Under the pieces are notes generated by a model. The model searched no databases. It was not told the DNA's origin and was given only the letters and a program-made list of their open reading frames with translations. From NCBI RefSeq assembly GCF_014698505.1, contig NZ_JACJTD010000005.1:124001-188000 (forward strand): 64,000 bases of DNA. Direction: 5' to 3'. The stretch comes from Nostoc foliaceum FACHB-393. Its GTDB lineage: Bacteria > Cyanobacteriota > Cyanobacteriia > Cyanobacteriales > Nostocaceae. A program made the position numbers and the translations under genes. Each line of letters begins with the position of its first letter. Position 1 is the first letter of the stretch. Positions 9,706 to 22,300 of this stretch are shown here, piece after piece.

Positions 9706-12700
9706 CTAATTATTTTTGTTAATTTTGGCTAGGAATGTGTCAAGCTGTTTTTGGCTGAGTCTGGCTGCTGAAAAATCTGAAGGTGTATGACCGATCGCAT
9801 CAGGAGATTGACAGTGGACAATAAGCGATCGCAACGCCTCCATAAACCCAAAAGCCAAATGCTCAATGGTGTCTCGTTTATGAACTTTCTCGCTGTAAGC
9901 CCAAGTCATTTCCAGCCTTCCTGCACGAATAAATCCGCTTATTCCTAATAGGTGACTGCGCTTATTAAGTAAACTCTGTTCAGCTTTGAATTCTTCAGCC
10001 AAACCCAATACACCAGACGCTTTAAGCACCTGATCGAATTGACCAAGGTAGTTAAAACTTACCTGTGCTTGGGGTAGGGCTTGTAGTTTCGTGCGTATTG
10101 TTTCATCCTGCTGCAAATATCGCAACACACCATAGCCGATGCCTCGGTTGGGAATGCGCCGCAGTTGTTCTTTAACTGACTTTAAAACCTCTCCTGGATG
10201 GTCAACTTCTTCTAGCTTTAAGTGAACGGGGAATAAGGTGGTAAACCAGCCTACAGTCCGCGACAAATCTACATCCTCAAACAAGTCTTCTCGTCCATGT
10301 CCCTCTAAATCAACAAGCAGAGAACGTTCTCCCGTCCATTGGGCAAAGCTTTGCGCTAGGGCAGTCAACAGCACATCATTAATTTGAGTGTTGTAGGCAG
10401 AGGGTACATCCTGCAAGAGGGCGCGGGTCTGTTCTTCAGTTAAAGAAAGGGACACAGAAGCAGTTGAGGCGATGGTGTTGTCCTCTTTACCTGAAGGCTT
10501 GTACTGAGCGGAGTCGAAGTGATAATCTACTGGCAAGGCGGTAACTTTCAAACTAGACTCACCCAGCCAGTAATTCAACTCATCTGATATCGCCTCTGAT
10601 TTTGCATATTCTGTCAGGCGATCGCTCCAATATTGCCAGGAAGTTGTCTTCGGTGGTAGTTTAATAGCTTTACCACAGCTGATTTGCTGGTAAGCCGTAG
10701 CCAAGTCTTCGAGCAAAATCCGCCACGAAATGCCATCTACTGCTAAGTGATGGATGATGAATAGTAACCGACCAGGTTGATTGTTGCCCAACCTAAACAG
10801 CACCACTCGTGCGATCGCTCCAGTAGATAGATTCAAACTAGCTTGAAGTTGAGCGTTCTCCGCTTTCATTGCTGTTTGTTGTTCTTCTGCCGACAAGTGC
10901 GACAAATTGATGACGCTAAATAATTCGTAATGGGCTACGCCCCGCTTCTCTACGAGACGCTGCGCGAACGCTAACGTAATTCGTAATTCGTCATTAAACT
11001 GCTGCCAGTTTTCGCCTTCCTGCACAAACCGCAGACGCAAAGCATCGTGATGCACTAACAATTGTTCCACGACTTGCTGCAATAGCTCTGGTTGCAAGTC
11101 TGGCGGTACTTCTAGCAGGACTGACTGGTTAAAGTAATCAGGTTCGGGCAAATTCTGCTCGAAAAACCACCGTTGGATGGGTGTTAACGCCACCTTGCCA
11201 GTTACTAACCCTTGTTCGGCTTTGACAGAGCGAGTAATTCCTGCCACGGCAGCTAATTCAGCAATTGTTTGGTACTTAAATAGTTGTTTAGGGGCAATTT
11301 GGATACCTGCTTGATTGGCACGAGAAATTACCTGAATACTGAGGATAGAGTCACCACCCAGTTCAAAGAAGTTATCGTGGATGCCGACTTGTTTTAGTCT
11401 TAAGATTTCTGACCAGATCGCCGCTAATTTCTCTTCTATAGAGGTTTGGGGCGCAACAAAGTTATCTTCTACCCTCCGTGAAAATTCGACTGTTGGGAGG
11501 GCGCGGTAATCTACCTTCTGGTTCGGAGTTATTGGTAAAGCTTTCAGCAGCGCGATCGCTGAAGGCACCATATAATTAGGCAGCTTTTGCTTTAGGAACT
11601 GGCGCAATTCATCGGTGGTTGGTTGCGGCTGGTGCGCAACAACATAAGCCACAAGTCGCTTTTGTCCGGGAATGTCTTCACGAGCAATGACCACAGCTTG
11701 AAAGACCCGTGGGTGTTGTCTCAGCACTGTTTCGATTTCTCCCAACTCGATGCGGAAGCCGCGAATTTTCACCTGATCGTCAATTCGACCGAGATATTCT
11801 AGGTTGCCATCGGCGCGAAATCTTGCTAAATCACCCGTTTTGTAGAGGCGATCGCAGGTTGCATTCTCAATAAATTTCTCAGCCGTGAGTTTAGGACGTT
11901 GCCAATATCCTCTCGCTAATCCTGCCCCACCAATGTGCAGTTCTCCAGGAACTCCTATAGGTACAGCTTGCAGATATTTATCTAAAACATAAACCTGAGT
12001 ATTGCTGATGGGTCGTCCAATGCTGACAGAGGAGGCTGTTGGGGTTAAGCGTTTTAAGGTAGTGACAACCGTTGCTTCCGTTGGCCCGTAACTATTAAGT
12101 AATTGGGGTGGATGGGAGAGGTGAGCAATACTACTGTGCCAGCGCTTTCCTCTTTCGAGTTGAGCTTCTTCTCCGCCAATAATCACCATTCTGAGACTTT
12201 CGGTAATTCGGGTATCTTCAGGGTTAAGTTCTGCTACTAACTGGTGCCAGTACGCTGTGGGAAGATCCAAAACAGTTAACTGCCATTCTCGGCAACACCG
12301 CCAAAATTCATCGCTGGAGTGTAACATCTCTTCGGTGCGTAGCACTAAGGTTGCACCTACGGAAAGACAAGGGAAGATTTCTTCAATAGATGTATCAAAA
12401 CAGATTGACGCAAATTGCAGAATATTATCGCTTGCATTAATTCCATATTCATGAATCGCGTTGATAACAAAATTCATTAGCGATCGCTGTTCAATCATCA
12501 CCCCCTTGGGTTTACCCGTAGAACCAGAGGTATAAATAATGTAGGCGAGGTTATGAAGTTGAACGTGAGTAATCGGATTGGCTGTACTGTGTTGAGCAAT
12601 TATTTCCCAGTCTGTATCTAAACAGATCGTTTTTCCGGCATAATCTGGTAGTTTGTCATGGAATCTTTCTTGAGTCAGCAGAATGCTTAGTTGGGTATCT

Positions 12701-15700
12701 TCGAGAATATCAGCCAGTCGCTCTTGAGGATAAGCTGGATCGAGAGGAACATAAGCACCCCCAGCTTTGAGAATTCCGAGTAAGCCAACAATCATCTCCA
12801 AGGAACGCTCAACGCAGATACCGACTAAGGTTTCTGGTTTGACTCCCAAACTTTGCAGATAGTGGGCTAATTGATTGGCGCGATCGCTCAATTCACGGTA
12901 GGTTAGCTGTCGACCTTCTTGCTGAATAGCTACAGCATCGGGCGTTGACTCCACCTGAGCCGCAAATAAATCATGAATACACTCTTTAGCGGGATACTCC
13001 CTGTGAGTCTGATTCCACTCCACCAGTAATTGCTGCTGAGTCTGCGTTAGCAGTGGTAATTCGGAAACTCGCTGTTCTGGGTTGACAACAATCCCTTCTA
13101 GTAAAGTTTGATACCCCTCTAGCATTTGTTGGATTGTGGCAGCATCAAATAGGTCGCTGTTGTATTCTAAGACTAGCGTGATTCCCTTAGCTCCCGTTTT
13201 AGAACCGTTCTGCACACGTTGCTCAGAACGTGGGATAACCAGTAAATCCAGATCAAACTTTGCTGATTTATTGCTGATAGGTTCATGCAAGCTGATGTCC
13301 AAACCAGGGAGATTCAAGTCTGGCATGGGGGAATCATGGAAGCTGAACATTACTTGAAATAGAGGATTGTGGCTCAGGTTCCGTATCGGCTTGAGAACCT
13401 CCACCACCTTATCGAAGGGTAAATCTTCATTGGTGTATGCTTCCAGAGTCACTTGACGCACTCGGCCGAGTAATTCCTTAAATGTGGGATTGCCAGACAA
13501 ATCAGTGCGTAATACCAAGTTATTGACAATCATGCCAATCAGCTTTTCTACTTCATGCATCCGCCGATTGGCGACAGCAGTCCCGACGCTAAGATCGTCC
13601 TGCCCAGTATATCGGTGCAACATGACCAGGAAAGCTCCCAGCATCGTCATAAATAAGGTGACACCCTCTTGACGACTCAGAACTCGCAGAGATTCGCACA
13701 AGTTAATAGGAAGTTCCACCCTGATTTGATCGCCATTGTAAGTTTGTTCTGTCGGTCGCAGGCGATCATAGGGTAATTCCAACAAGGGTGGACTACCGGA
13801 TAACTTCTGCTGCCAATAGGCCAATTGAGCTTTGGCTTCCTGGCTTTTGACCCACTCTCGCTGCCAATGGGCAAAATCCACGAACTGGAGGAGTGGTTGA
13901 GGAAGCGGGGAAGGATTACCCGAACAGAAAGCTTGATAAAGTTCTATCAACTCACCCAGGAATACGTTGAATGACCAACCATCATGAGCTATATGATGCT
14001 CACTGTGGATTAACAGATGTTCTTGGTCGCTCAACCTCAATAAAACCCACTTAACTAATGGTAGTTGATTCAGGTCAAACGACTTTTGCACTTCTGTCTC
14101 AACTAGACACTGAGCTTCTACTTCCCGCTCAGATTCAGGGAATCTCTGGAGATCAACTACTCTGAAGCTGATTGGTTGGGCTGGGTGGATTACCTGAAAT
14201 AGCCGTCCATTCTCCGCCGGATAAGTCGTGCGAAAAATTTCATGACGTAGCACAATCTCGTTGAGGCATTGTTCTAATACCGCCACATTGAGATAACCCT
14301 TAAATCGCATAGTTGCCTGGAATTGGTAGGCACTACTTTCAGGAGCCAATTGCTCGATGAAGTACACTCGCTCTTGAGCAAAAGAGACTGGCAAGAGTCC
14401 CTCACGCCCAATTCGTTGTATAGCAGGACGATGCAACTGCTGCTTTAGGTGACTGTGCTGTTCAATTAGTTGAGCTAGAGCAGCGATGGTGGGTTTTTCA
14501 AATATGTGATTAAAGGACAACTCGACTTGGAAAACTTCGCGCACGCGAGAAAGGAGTTGAGTGGCGATGAGGGAATGACCACCCAATTGGAAAAAATTGT
14601 CATTGATTCCAATCTGTTCGAGTGCGAGTAACTGGCCCCAGATGACCGCTAATTTCTCCTCAATTGGGTTACGAACTGCGACAAAGGTTTCTTCGAGATC
14701 GGGGCGTGTGCGATCGCAGGCTGGAAGATTTTGACGATCAACTTTACCATTGGGGGTGAGAGGCAAGGAGTCTACGATTACAAAGACTGCTGGCACCATG
14801 TAGTAGGGTAGCTTTTCTTGAAGAAAGCGTTTGAGGGTAGTCGCGCTAGCATCAACTTTTTGCTTAAGCACAATATAGGCGACAAGACGCTTATCACCAG
14901 GGATATCTTCACGAGCGATTACCACTGCCTGTTTTACATCCGGGTGTTGACTCAAAAGCGCCTCAATTTCTCCGAGTTCAATACGGAAGCCGCGAATCTT
15001 CACCTGATGATCAATTCGCCCCAAAAACTCAATGTTGCCATCTGGTAAGAAGCGGGCTAAGTCACCAGTTTTGTATAATCTACTCCCTTCTGCTTTCTCA
15101 AATAAATGGGTAATAAATTTTTCCTTAGTTAATTCTGGACGGTTTAGGTAGCCTCTAGCCAAGCCGTCGCCACCAATATATAATTCACCAGGAGTACCAA
15201 TAGGAACTGGTTGAAGTTTGGAGTCAAGGATATAGATTTGTGTATTGGAAATCGGGCGACCAATCGGCACTTTTGTAGCCCCTTCTGGAATATCCTGCAC
15301 TAGATACCAAGAAGCAAATGTTGTACTCTCAGTCGGCCCATATACATGTAGCAATCCCTGTGGCGCTCCATTCCTTAAAACTGCTTTGACTGAATTAGGA
15401 TCTACAGCCTCGCCTCCAAACAGCAAGTATTGGAGTTCTTTAAATGCGTGGGGCACAACGCTGGCTAACTGATTAAATAAGGCTGTCGTCAAAAATAATA
15501 TACTAATTCTTTGTTTGCCGATGTAGGCTGCGAAATGCTGGGGCGAAAGCACAACATTCTGAGGAATTACGACCAACCTAGCTCCGTGAAGGAGAGATCC
15601 CCAAATTTCAAATGTAGCTGCGTCAAATGAAGTATTTGAGGCTTGAGCAACGCGTAGTTGACCGCCGTAGGCATCGCTAGGTACAAAGTTCACGTAGTTG

Positions 15701-16344
15701 GTATTGCATACTAGCCGATTGACAGCCCGATGCGGCACAGCTACTCCCTTTGGTTTTCCTGTAGAACCAGAGGTATAAATGACATAAGCCAGATTTTCAG
15801 ATGTAGCGTTGCTAGTCGGATTCTCTTGCTGGTGATTAATCGATTCCCAATCAGTATCCAGACAAACCAACTTTGTTACGCTACCAGCAAACTCTTCCAT
15901 GAACTTTTGCTGGGTCAACAACACCTGCACTTGTGAATCTGACAGCATGAAGCTTAGACGCTCTTTCGGATACGTTGGATCTAGTGGCACATAAGCTCCA
16001 CCCGCCTTGAGGATGCCCAATAATCCCACTACCATTTCCAAGGAGCGCTCAACGCAAATGCCTACCAACACCTCTGGTTTTACACCCAAACTTTGTAGAT
16101 AATTTGCTATTTTGTTGGCTTGGTAGTTCAACTCTTGATAAGTTAGTTGTTGCTCTTTGAAGACAACAGCAATACTGTCTGGAGTTCTTTCTACTTGTGC
16201 TTCAAATAACTGATGTATACATAAGTGCTTAGGATAATCTACCTTTGTATCATTCCATTCAATTAATATTTCATGTCGCTCCTGCTCAGTTAAAGCAGAA
16301 ATATCATCAATAGATTGAGTAGAGTTAATTTCAATTTCTTTCAT
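9706..16344 (-). CDS. aptA2: Alternative starter NRPS AptA2, A-T-C-A-T-E
   Basis: Bimodular synthetase of 2212 aa that starts without an N-terminal condensation domain, as a loading module does. The order is A1, carrier (GGHSL, Ser591), condensation (HHIAHDGWS), A2 (YTSGSTGKPKG), carrier (GGDSI, Ser1666) and epimerization (HHLAVDGISW, EGHGRED, FNYLGQFD). The A1 pocket reads D-A-F-F-L-G-V-T-F, an Ile/Val-type code. The A2 pocket reads D-T-E-D-I-G-S-V-V, acidic and fitting Lys, and the epimerase explains D-Lys. In anabaenopeptins the first residue is joined to D-Lys by a ureido bond. A short condensation-like remnant (LTEQERHEILIEWN) precedes A1. Two stretches look like repeat insertions: about 16 extra residues in the epimerase (10915-10995) and about 6 before core A4 (15651-15677). 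Confidence 0.93.
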   Translation of the reverse strand: MKEIEINSTQSIDDISALTEQERHEILIEWNDTKVDYPKHLCIHQLFEAQVERTPDSIAVVFKEQQLTYQELNYQANKIANYLQSLGVKPEVLVGICVERSLEMVVGLLGILKAGGAYVPLDPTYPKERLSFMLSDSQVQVLLTQQKFMEEFAGSVTKLVCLDTDWESINHQQENPTSNATSENLAYVIYTSGSTGKPKGVAVPHRAVNRLVCNTNYVNFVPSDAYGGQLRVAQASNTSFDAATFEIWGSLLHGARLVVIPQNVVLSPQHFAAYIGKQRISILFLTTALFNQLASVVPHAFKELQYLLFGGEAVDPNSVKAVLRNGAPQGLLHVYGPTESTTFASWYLVQDIPEGATKVPIGRPISNTQIYILDSKLQPVPIGTPGELYIGGDGLARGYLNRPELTKEKFITHLFEKAEGSRLYKTGDLARFLPDGNIEFLGRIDHQVKIRGFRIELGEIEALLSQHPDVKQAVVIAREDIPGDKRLVAYIVLKQKVDASATTLKRFLQEKLPYYMVPAVFVIVDSLPLTPNGKVDRQNLPACDRTRPDLEETFVAVRNPIEEKLAVIWGQLLALEQIGINDNFFQLGGHSLIATQLLSRVREVFQVELSFNHIFEKPTIAALAQLIEQHSHLKQQLHRPAIQRIGREGLLPVSFAQERVYFIEQLAPESSAYQFQATMRFKGYLNVAVLEQCLNEIVLRHEIFRTTYPAENGRLFQVIHPAQPISFRVVDLQRFPESEREVEAQCLVETEVQKSFDLNQLPLVKWVLLRLSDQEHLLIHSEHHIAHDGWSFNVFLGELIELYQAFCSGNPSPLPQPLLQFVDFAHWQREWVKSQEAKAQLAYWQQKLSGSPPLLELPYDRLRPTEQTYNGDQIRVELPINLCESLRVLSRQEGVTLFMTMLGAFLVMLHRYTGQDDLSVGTAVANRRMHEVEKLIGMIVNNLVLRTDLSGNPTFKELLGRVRQVTLEAYTNEDLPFDKVVEVLKPIRNLSHNPLFQVMFSFHDSPMPDLNLPGLDISLHEPISNKSAKFDLDLLVIPRSEQRVQNGSKTGAKGITLVLEYNSDLFDAATIQQMLEGYQTLLEGIVVNPEQRVSELPLLTQTQQQLLVEWNQTHREYPAKECIHDLFAAQVESTPDAVAIQQEGRQLTYRELSDRANQLAHYLQSLGVKPETLVGICVERSLEMIVGLLGILKAGGAYVPLDPAYPQERLADILEDTQLSILLTQERFHDKLPDYAGKTICLDTDWEIIAQHSTANPITHVQLHNLAYIIYTSGSTGKPKGVMIEQRSLMNFVINAIHEYGINASDNILQFASICFDTSIEEIFPCLSVGATLVLRTEEMLHSSDEFWRCCREWQLTVLDLPTAYWHQLVAELNPEDTRITESLRMVIIGGEEAQLERGKRWHSSIAHLSHPPQLLNSYGPTEATVVTTLKRLTPTASSVSIGRPISNTQVYVLDKYLQAVPIGVPGELHIGGAGLARGYWQRPKLTAEKFIENATCDRLYKTGDLARFRADGNLEYLGRIDDQVKIRGFRIELGEIETVLRQHPRVFQAVVIAREDIPGQKRLVAYVVAHQPQPTTDELRQFLKQKLPNYMVPSAIALLKALPITPNQKVDYRALPTVEFSRRVEDNFVAPQTSIEEKLAAIWSEILRLKQVGIHDNFFELGGDSILSIQVISRANQAGIQIAPKQLFKYQTIAELAAVAGITRSVKAEQGLVTGKVALTPIQRWFFEQNLPEPDYFNQSVLLEVPPDLQPELLQQVVEQLLVHHDALRLRFVQEGENWQQFNDELRITLAFAQRLVEKRGVAHYELFSVINLSHLSAEEQQTAMKAENAQLQASLNLSTGAIARVVLFRLGNNQPGRLLFIIHHLAVDGISWRILLEDLATAYQQISCGKAIKLPPKTTSWQYWSDRLTEYAKSEAISDELNYWLGESSLKVTALPVDYHFDSAQYKPSGKEDNTIASTASVSLSLTEEQTRALLQDVPSAYNTQINDVLLTALAQSFAQWTGERSLLVDLEGHGREDLFEDVDLSRTVGWFTTLFPVHLKLEEVDHPGEVLKSVKEQLRRIPNRGIGYGVLRYLQQDETIRTKLQALPQAQVSFNYLGQFDQVLKASGVLGLAEEFKAEQSLLNKRSHLLGISGFIRAGRLEMTWAYSEKVHKRDTIEHLAFGFMEALRSLIVHCQSPDAIGHTPSDFSAARLSQKQLDTFLAKINKNN
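10915..10995 (-). repeat. In-frame palindromic repeat insertion in the AptA2 epimerase
   Basis: A TAATTCGTAAT short repeat flanks a GGGCTACGCCCC-type tract. Compared with AptA1, about 16 extra residues (around AQRLVEKRGVAHYELF) are encoded here, in frame. The AptA1 counterpart is shorter and ordinary. Confidence 0.75.
15651..15677 (+). repeat. Partial copy of the same repeat in AptA2 first adenylation domain
   Basis: CCGCCGTAGGCATCGC (15662-15677) matches the right part of the 29-bp repeat and encodes DAYGGQ, inserted just before the RVAQASNTSFD core. Confidence 0.65.
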
Positions 16345-16385
16345 AACCTTGGTATATAAATTGCGATATTCAACTAGTAATTCAC

Positions 16386-19300
16386 TTAATGGTCAGTTTT
16401 CTTTTTGTTGATTTTAGCTATAAATTTATCAAGTTGTTTTTGATTAAGTTTGGCAGCAGAGAAATCAGAAGGGGTATAGCCTTGTGACTCTGTTGATTGA
16501 CAATGAGCAATCAGGTTTCTTAATGCTTTCATAAATCCAAAAGCTAACTTTTCAATAGTCGAACGTTTGTGAAGTTTGTCACTATAAGCAAAGTCGATTT
16601 CTAACTTTCCTGAATGAATTAATCCGCTTACTGCCAAGAGATGGCTACGATATCCTCGCTTACTCTGCTCTGATTTCCACTCTTTGACAGATCCAAACAT
16701 TGCAGATGCAGATAGTACTTGGTCAAATTGACCTAAATAATTAAAACTGACTTCTGCTTGAGGCAAATTCTGGAATTTATTGTGAACTGCCGCATCTTGA
16801 TTTAAATATCGCAATATACCATAACCAATACCGTGTTTAGGAAGGCGGCGCAGTTTTTCTTTAACTAATTTTAAATCTCCTAACTGATCAACAGAACTCA
16901 GTTCTAATTGGATAGGAAATAAGGTAGTAAACCAGCCTACGGTACGGGACAAGTCTACATCTTCAAATAAGTCTTCCCGTCCATGTCCTTCTAAATCAAC
17001 AACTAACGATTTTTCTCCTGTCCATTGGCTAAAGCTTTGTACTAAAGCAGTCAACAAAATATCGTTAATTTGTGTATTGTAGGCAGCAGGAACATCTTGG
17101 AGCAAGGCGCGGGTTTCATCCTCATTTAAAAAGAGGGTAAAAGAATCATTTGAGGATAACTTATTGCTTTCTTTTTCGAATGGCTTGTACTGAGCCTTCG
17201 CGTAGCGTCTCGCAGAGAAGTCGAAGTGATAATCTATCGGTAAAGGAGCAATATTGCTTTCAAAGCTAGATAACCAGTAATCAATTTCTCTGGCAATAGC
17301 TTCTGATTTACTGTATTCTTGGAGTCGATTTGCCCACTCTTGGAAAGAACTAGTTTTAGGGGGCAATTTGATTGCTTCGCCACCGCTAACTTGCTGATAA
17401 GCTGTTGCCAAATCTTCAAGCAAAATTCGCCATGAGATCCCATCTACTACTAGGTGATGGATAACAAATAGTAACTGACTTGGTTGATTCATCCCCAGAT
17501 GAAACAACGCAACTCGTACAATTTCGCCTGATGACAGATTTAGGCTAGCTTGAAGTTCAGCATCTTTTGCTTTAATTACAGTTTGTTGTGCTTCTGGAGA
17601 AAGTGCCGACAAATCCACAATGGTGAAAGGCACTGTTTCTTGGGGCGCATCATTAATCTGTTGCGGGGGATTCGTTTCTAAGACAAAGCGCGATCGCAGT
17701 GCATCGTGATGCAATAATAATTGTTGCAAGACTTGCTTTAATAACTCCGGTTGTGTTTCTGATGGAATTTCTAGCAAGGCTGACTGGTTAAAGTAGTGAA
17801 CATCGGGTAAATTTTGCTCGAAAAACCAATATTGGATCGGCGTTAGCGGTACTGAACCCGTTACTAACCCCTGATTGGCTTTAATTTGACTGGTTGTGCC
17901 GACAACGGTAGCTAACTCAGCAATGGTTTGATATTGAAACAGTTGTTTTGGAGTTAGCTGTAACCCGGCAAGATTTGCTTTAGAAATCATCTGAATACTG
18001 ATGATTGAATCGCCGCCTAATTCAAAGAAATTATCGTAAATGCTGATATTTGGTTGCCTCAACACTTCAGCCCAAATTGCCGCTAATCTTTCCTCTATCG
18101 GAGTCCGAGGAACAACAACCCCTAAGTCTAAATTTCTGTCTGAAGTATCTGGGGCAGGCAAAGCACGATAGTCTAATTTCCCATTAGGGGTAATCGGTAG
18201 CTGATCCAATGTAACGAAGGCAGAAGGAACCATATACGGGGGTAACTTCTGTTTGAGGAATTGGCGAATTTCATCAATTTTAACTTGTCCTTTATTTCCA
18301 ACCACATAAGCTACGAGACGCTTCTTATCAGGGATATCTTCACGGGCAATCACAACAGCTTGAGTCACTTGGTGATGTTGATTTAAGATGGTTTCAATCT
18401 CACCAAGTTCAATTCGAAAACCGCGAATCTTCACCTGAGAATCAATCCGCCCCAGATATTCTAGATTGCCATCGGGTTGATAACGCACTAAATCCCCAGT
18501 TTTGTATAACTTATTCTCTTCTGCTTTCTCAAAAGGATTAGAAATAAATTTTTCTGCGGTCAATTCTGGACGGTTCAAGTAACCCCGTGCTACACCTGCA
18601 CCGCCAATATGGAGTTCCCCTGGTACACCAATAGGAACGGGTTGCAAATATTTATCTAACACATATACTTGAACATTACTAATAGGTTTTCCAATAGATA
18701 CTTCCTGACGATTGAGAGCGTTTTCTGACAAATCAGATAAGGTTGCCACCACAGTGGTTTCAGTTGGCCCATAACTATTAACCAACTGAGGATTATTGCC
18801 CACCAATTGATGCCACATTGCAACTTTTTCGGGTAGCACTCGCTCTCCGCCGATAATAACCAGTCGTAATGAATCAGGTAATGATAAATTTTCACTGGCT
18901 AATTCACTTACTAACAAATGCCAGTAAGCTGTTGGTAAATCCCATACAGTCAATTCCCACTGTTTTGATTGCTGTATAAATGCTGACACAGACTGCAACA
19001 TTTCCTCGTTACGCAGCAGCAGTGTCCCACCGCTACTTAAACAGGGATAAATTTCTTCGGCGGCAGCATCAAAACTAATTGAGGCAAATTGAAGAATGCG
19101 TTGGCTTTGCCCGCCGTAGGCATCGCACTCTGTCAGTTTATATTCAGCGATCGCAGTTTGCGTAAAATTAACTAAAGAATGATGTTCAATCAGTACGCCT
19201 TTGGGCTTTCCTGTGGAACCTGATGTATAGATAACATAGGCTAAGTTACTTTCTACTACCTTAGACTCAAGATTTTCTCGACTCTGGCCTGAAATCAAAG

Positions 19301-22300
19301 CCTTTTGAGTATCTAAACAAACCATATGTAGGGAATGTTCAGCTTCCACGGTTGCCCATTGCTGCATCGTCACTAGAATTTGCACGTGAGCATCATTGAC
19401 TATATCCCTTAATCGTTCGGCTGGATATGCGGGATCTAAGGGAACATAAGCACCCCCAGCTTTGAGAATTCCTAACAGTCCCACTATCATTTCCAAGGAG
19501 CGATCAATGCAGATTGCGACTAAGTAATCAGGTTTTACCCCCAAGCTTTTCAGATAGTGAGCGAGTTGGTTAGCTTGTTCATTCAATTGCCGATAGGTGA
19601 GTTTTTGCCCCTCAAATTGCACTGCTACTGCATCAGGGGTCTTATTTACCTGTTCTTCAAATAATTGATGAATACATTTCCCTTCGGGATAAGCTGCTTT
19701 AGTCTGGTTCCAGTCAACTAATAACTGGTGCTGCTGTTGTGGCGTTAATAGAGGGTATTGGGAAATTCGTCGATCGGGGTTAGCTACAATCCCTTCTACC
19801 AATGTTTGATATTGACCCATCATGCGATCTATGGTGGCGGCATCAAATAGGTCACTGTTATATTCCCAAACAAGAGTTATACCTTCTGTTTCTATTCCTT
19901 TGGCTTCGTCTTTGGAATTGCGCCCTACCCGTTGTTCAGAACGTGGCATAACCACAACATCAAGATCGAATTTGGCTGATTTATTGTTGAGTGCCTCATG
20001 CTGTTTAATGGTCAATCCAGGTAGATTCAAATCAGGTAAAAGAGCATCATGAAAGCTGAACATCACCTGGAATAGCGGATTATAGCTCAGATTCCTTTCT
20101 GGTTTAAGAGCTTCTACAACCTTGTCAAAGGGTAAATCTTCGTTGCTATAACCCTCTAGGGTTACTTGACGTACTTGAGCCAGAAGTTCTCGAAAGGTGG
20201 GATTACCAGAAACATCTGTGCGTAGGACGATGTTGTTGACAATCATGCCAATTAACCCTTCTGTCTCCCGCCAACGACGATTAGCTACCCCAGATCCCAC
20301 ACAAAGGTCTTCTTGTCCTGTGTAGCGGTAGAGCATGGTTACGAAAACCGCAAACATACTCATAAATAAGGTTACGCCTTCTTGGCGACCCATGTTTCTC
20401 AGGGCTTCACAGACATCTAGGGGAAGCTCCATCCGCAGCATTCCGCCTTGATAACTTTGTTCTGCTGGCCGCGCGCCATCGCCAGGTAATTCTAATAAGG
20501 GCGGAATGCCAGATAATTTTTGTTTCCAATAGTCCAATTGGGCTTGTGCTGGCTCTGTTAATACCCACTGTCGCTGCCAATGGGCAAAATCTGCAAACTG
20601 TAGTGAGGGTTCAGCTAAAGGTGACGGTTTACCTTCAGAGAATGCTTGATATAGTGTTAATAATTCTCGCAAAAATAAATTGAATGACCAACCATCATGC
20701 ACCATGTGATGTTCAACATGAACTAACACATATTCTTGGTCACTTAACTTTAATAAGTTCCAACGAATTAAGGGTAATTGACTAATATCAAAAGGCTTTT
20801 GAATCGCTTCGTCAGTTAATCTTTGCACCTCAGCTTCCTGCTCGGCTTTAGGAAATTTTTGCAGATCGATAACTGTTAAAACAACTGCTTGAGGAGGGTG
20901 GATTACTTGTACCAGCTTTCCTTCTACCGCGGGAAACGTGGTGCGGAAGATTTCATGACGGCGCAAAATTTCGCTCAGACTTTGTTCAAGGATAGATATA
21001 TTCAAATATCCTTTGAAACGCAAACTCTCTTGAAATTGGTAAGCGCTCATGGAGGGGGCTAATTGCTCAATGAAATATACCCGCTCTTGGGCAAAGGAAA
21101 CAGGTAAGTAACCCTCGCGTGAAATTGGCTGAATTTTAGCTAAGGGGGATGACTGTTTTAATTGCTGTTGCTGGACAATAACCTGAACTAAATGGTTGAT
21201 TGTTGGGTTTTCTAAGAGTTGCCCAAAGGATACCTCAACTTGTAAAACATCCCGTATCCGAGACAGAATTTGAGTGGCGATTAGGGAATGACCACCTAAC
21301 TGGAAAAAATTGTCATCGACTCCAATCTGTTCTAAGCCGAAAACTTGGCACCAGATTTTTGCAAGAGTTTCTTCCTGGGCATTACGAGGGGCGACAAAGT
21401 TTTCTTGAAGTTTGGGGGCGGCAAGTGCTTGGCGATCAATTTTCCCATTGGGGTTGAGAGGTAAAGTGTCTAGGGAAACAAAGACTGTTGGCACCATGTA
21501 GCTAGGTAGCTTGTTTTTCAAGAAGCTTTGCAGATTTGTGCAGTTAATCTCCGTCTTTTGGTAGGGGACAACATAAGCTACTAGACGTTTGTTTCCAGGG
21601 GTGTCTTCACGAACAATGACGACGGTTTGAGATATTTGGGGATGTTGATTGAGAACGGATTCAATTTCTTCTAACTCAATGCGGAAGCCATTAATTTTTA
21701 CCTGATTGTCAATCCGTCCTTTAAATTCTAGGTTGCCATCTAGTAGATAGCGTCCTAAATCTCCAGTTTTATATAATTTTGAATTGTTAAAAGGATTTTG
21801 AATAAATTTTTCTGCGGTCAATTCTGGGCGGTTCAAATAGCCTCGTGCTAGTCCAGCACCCCCAATGTATATTTCTCCTATTGTTCCAGTGGGGACTATT
21901 TGAAGGTTTTGATCCAAGACATAGACTTGAATGTTATCCCCAATTGGTTTGCCAATGGGTATTTCTGTCCCCTCTAGTTGGGTATAGCTCAAATTTGATA
22001 AAGTACAAATTGTAGCTGCAACAGTAATTTCTGTGGGGCCGTAGGAATTAATCAACTCAGGGAAATTCCCTACAAACTTGAGCCACATTCTAACTTGTTC
22101 TGGAAGCGCTCGTTCCCCGCCAATAATCACCAAGCGTAATGATTGGGGTAATTTTATTTGACCAGTGACTAATTCATTTACTATTAAATGCCAGTAAGCT
22201 GTGGGTAAATCCCATACAGTTATTTGCCAATCTTGAGATTTCTGTACAAATAAGGATAAGGAACTCGCCATTTCTTCAGTTCGCAGCACTAAAGTTGCAC

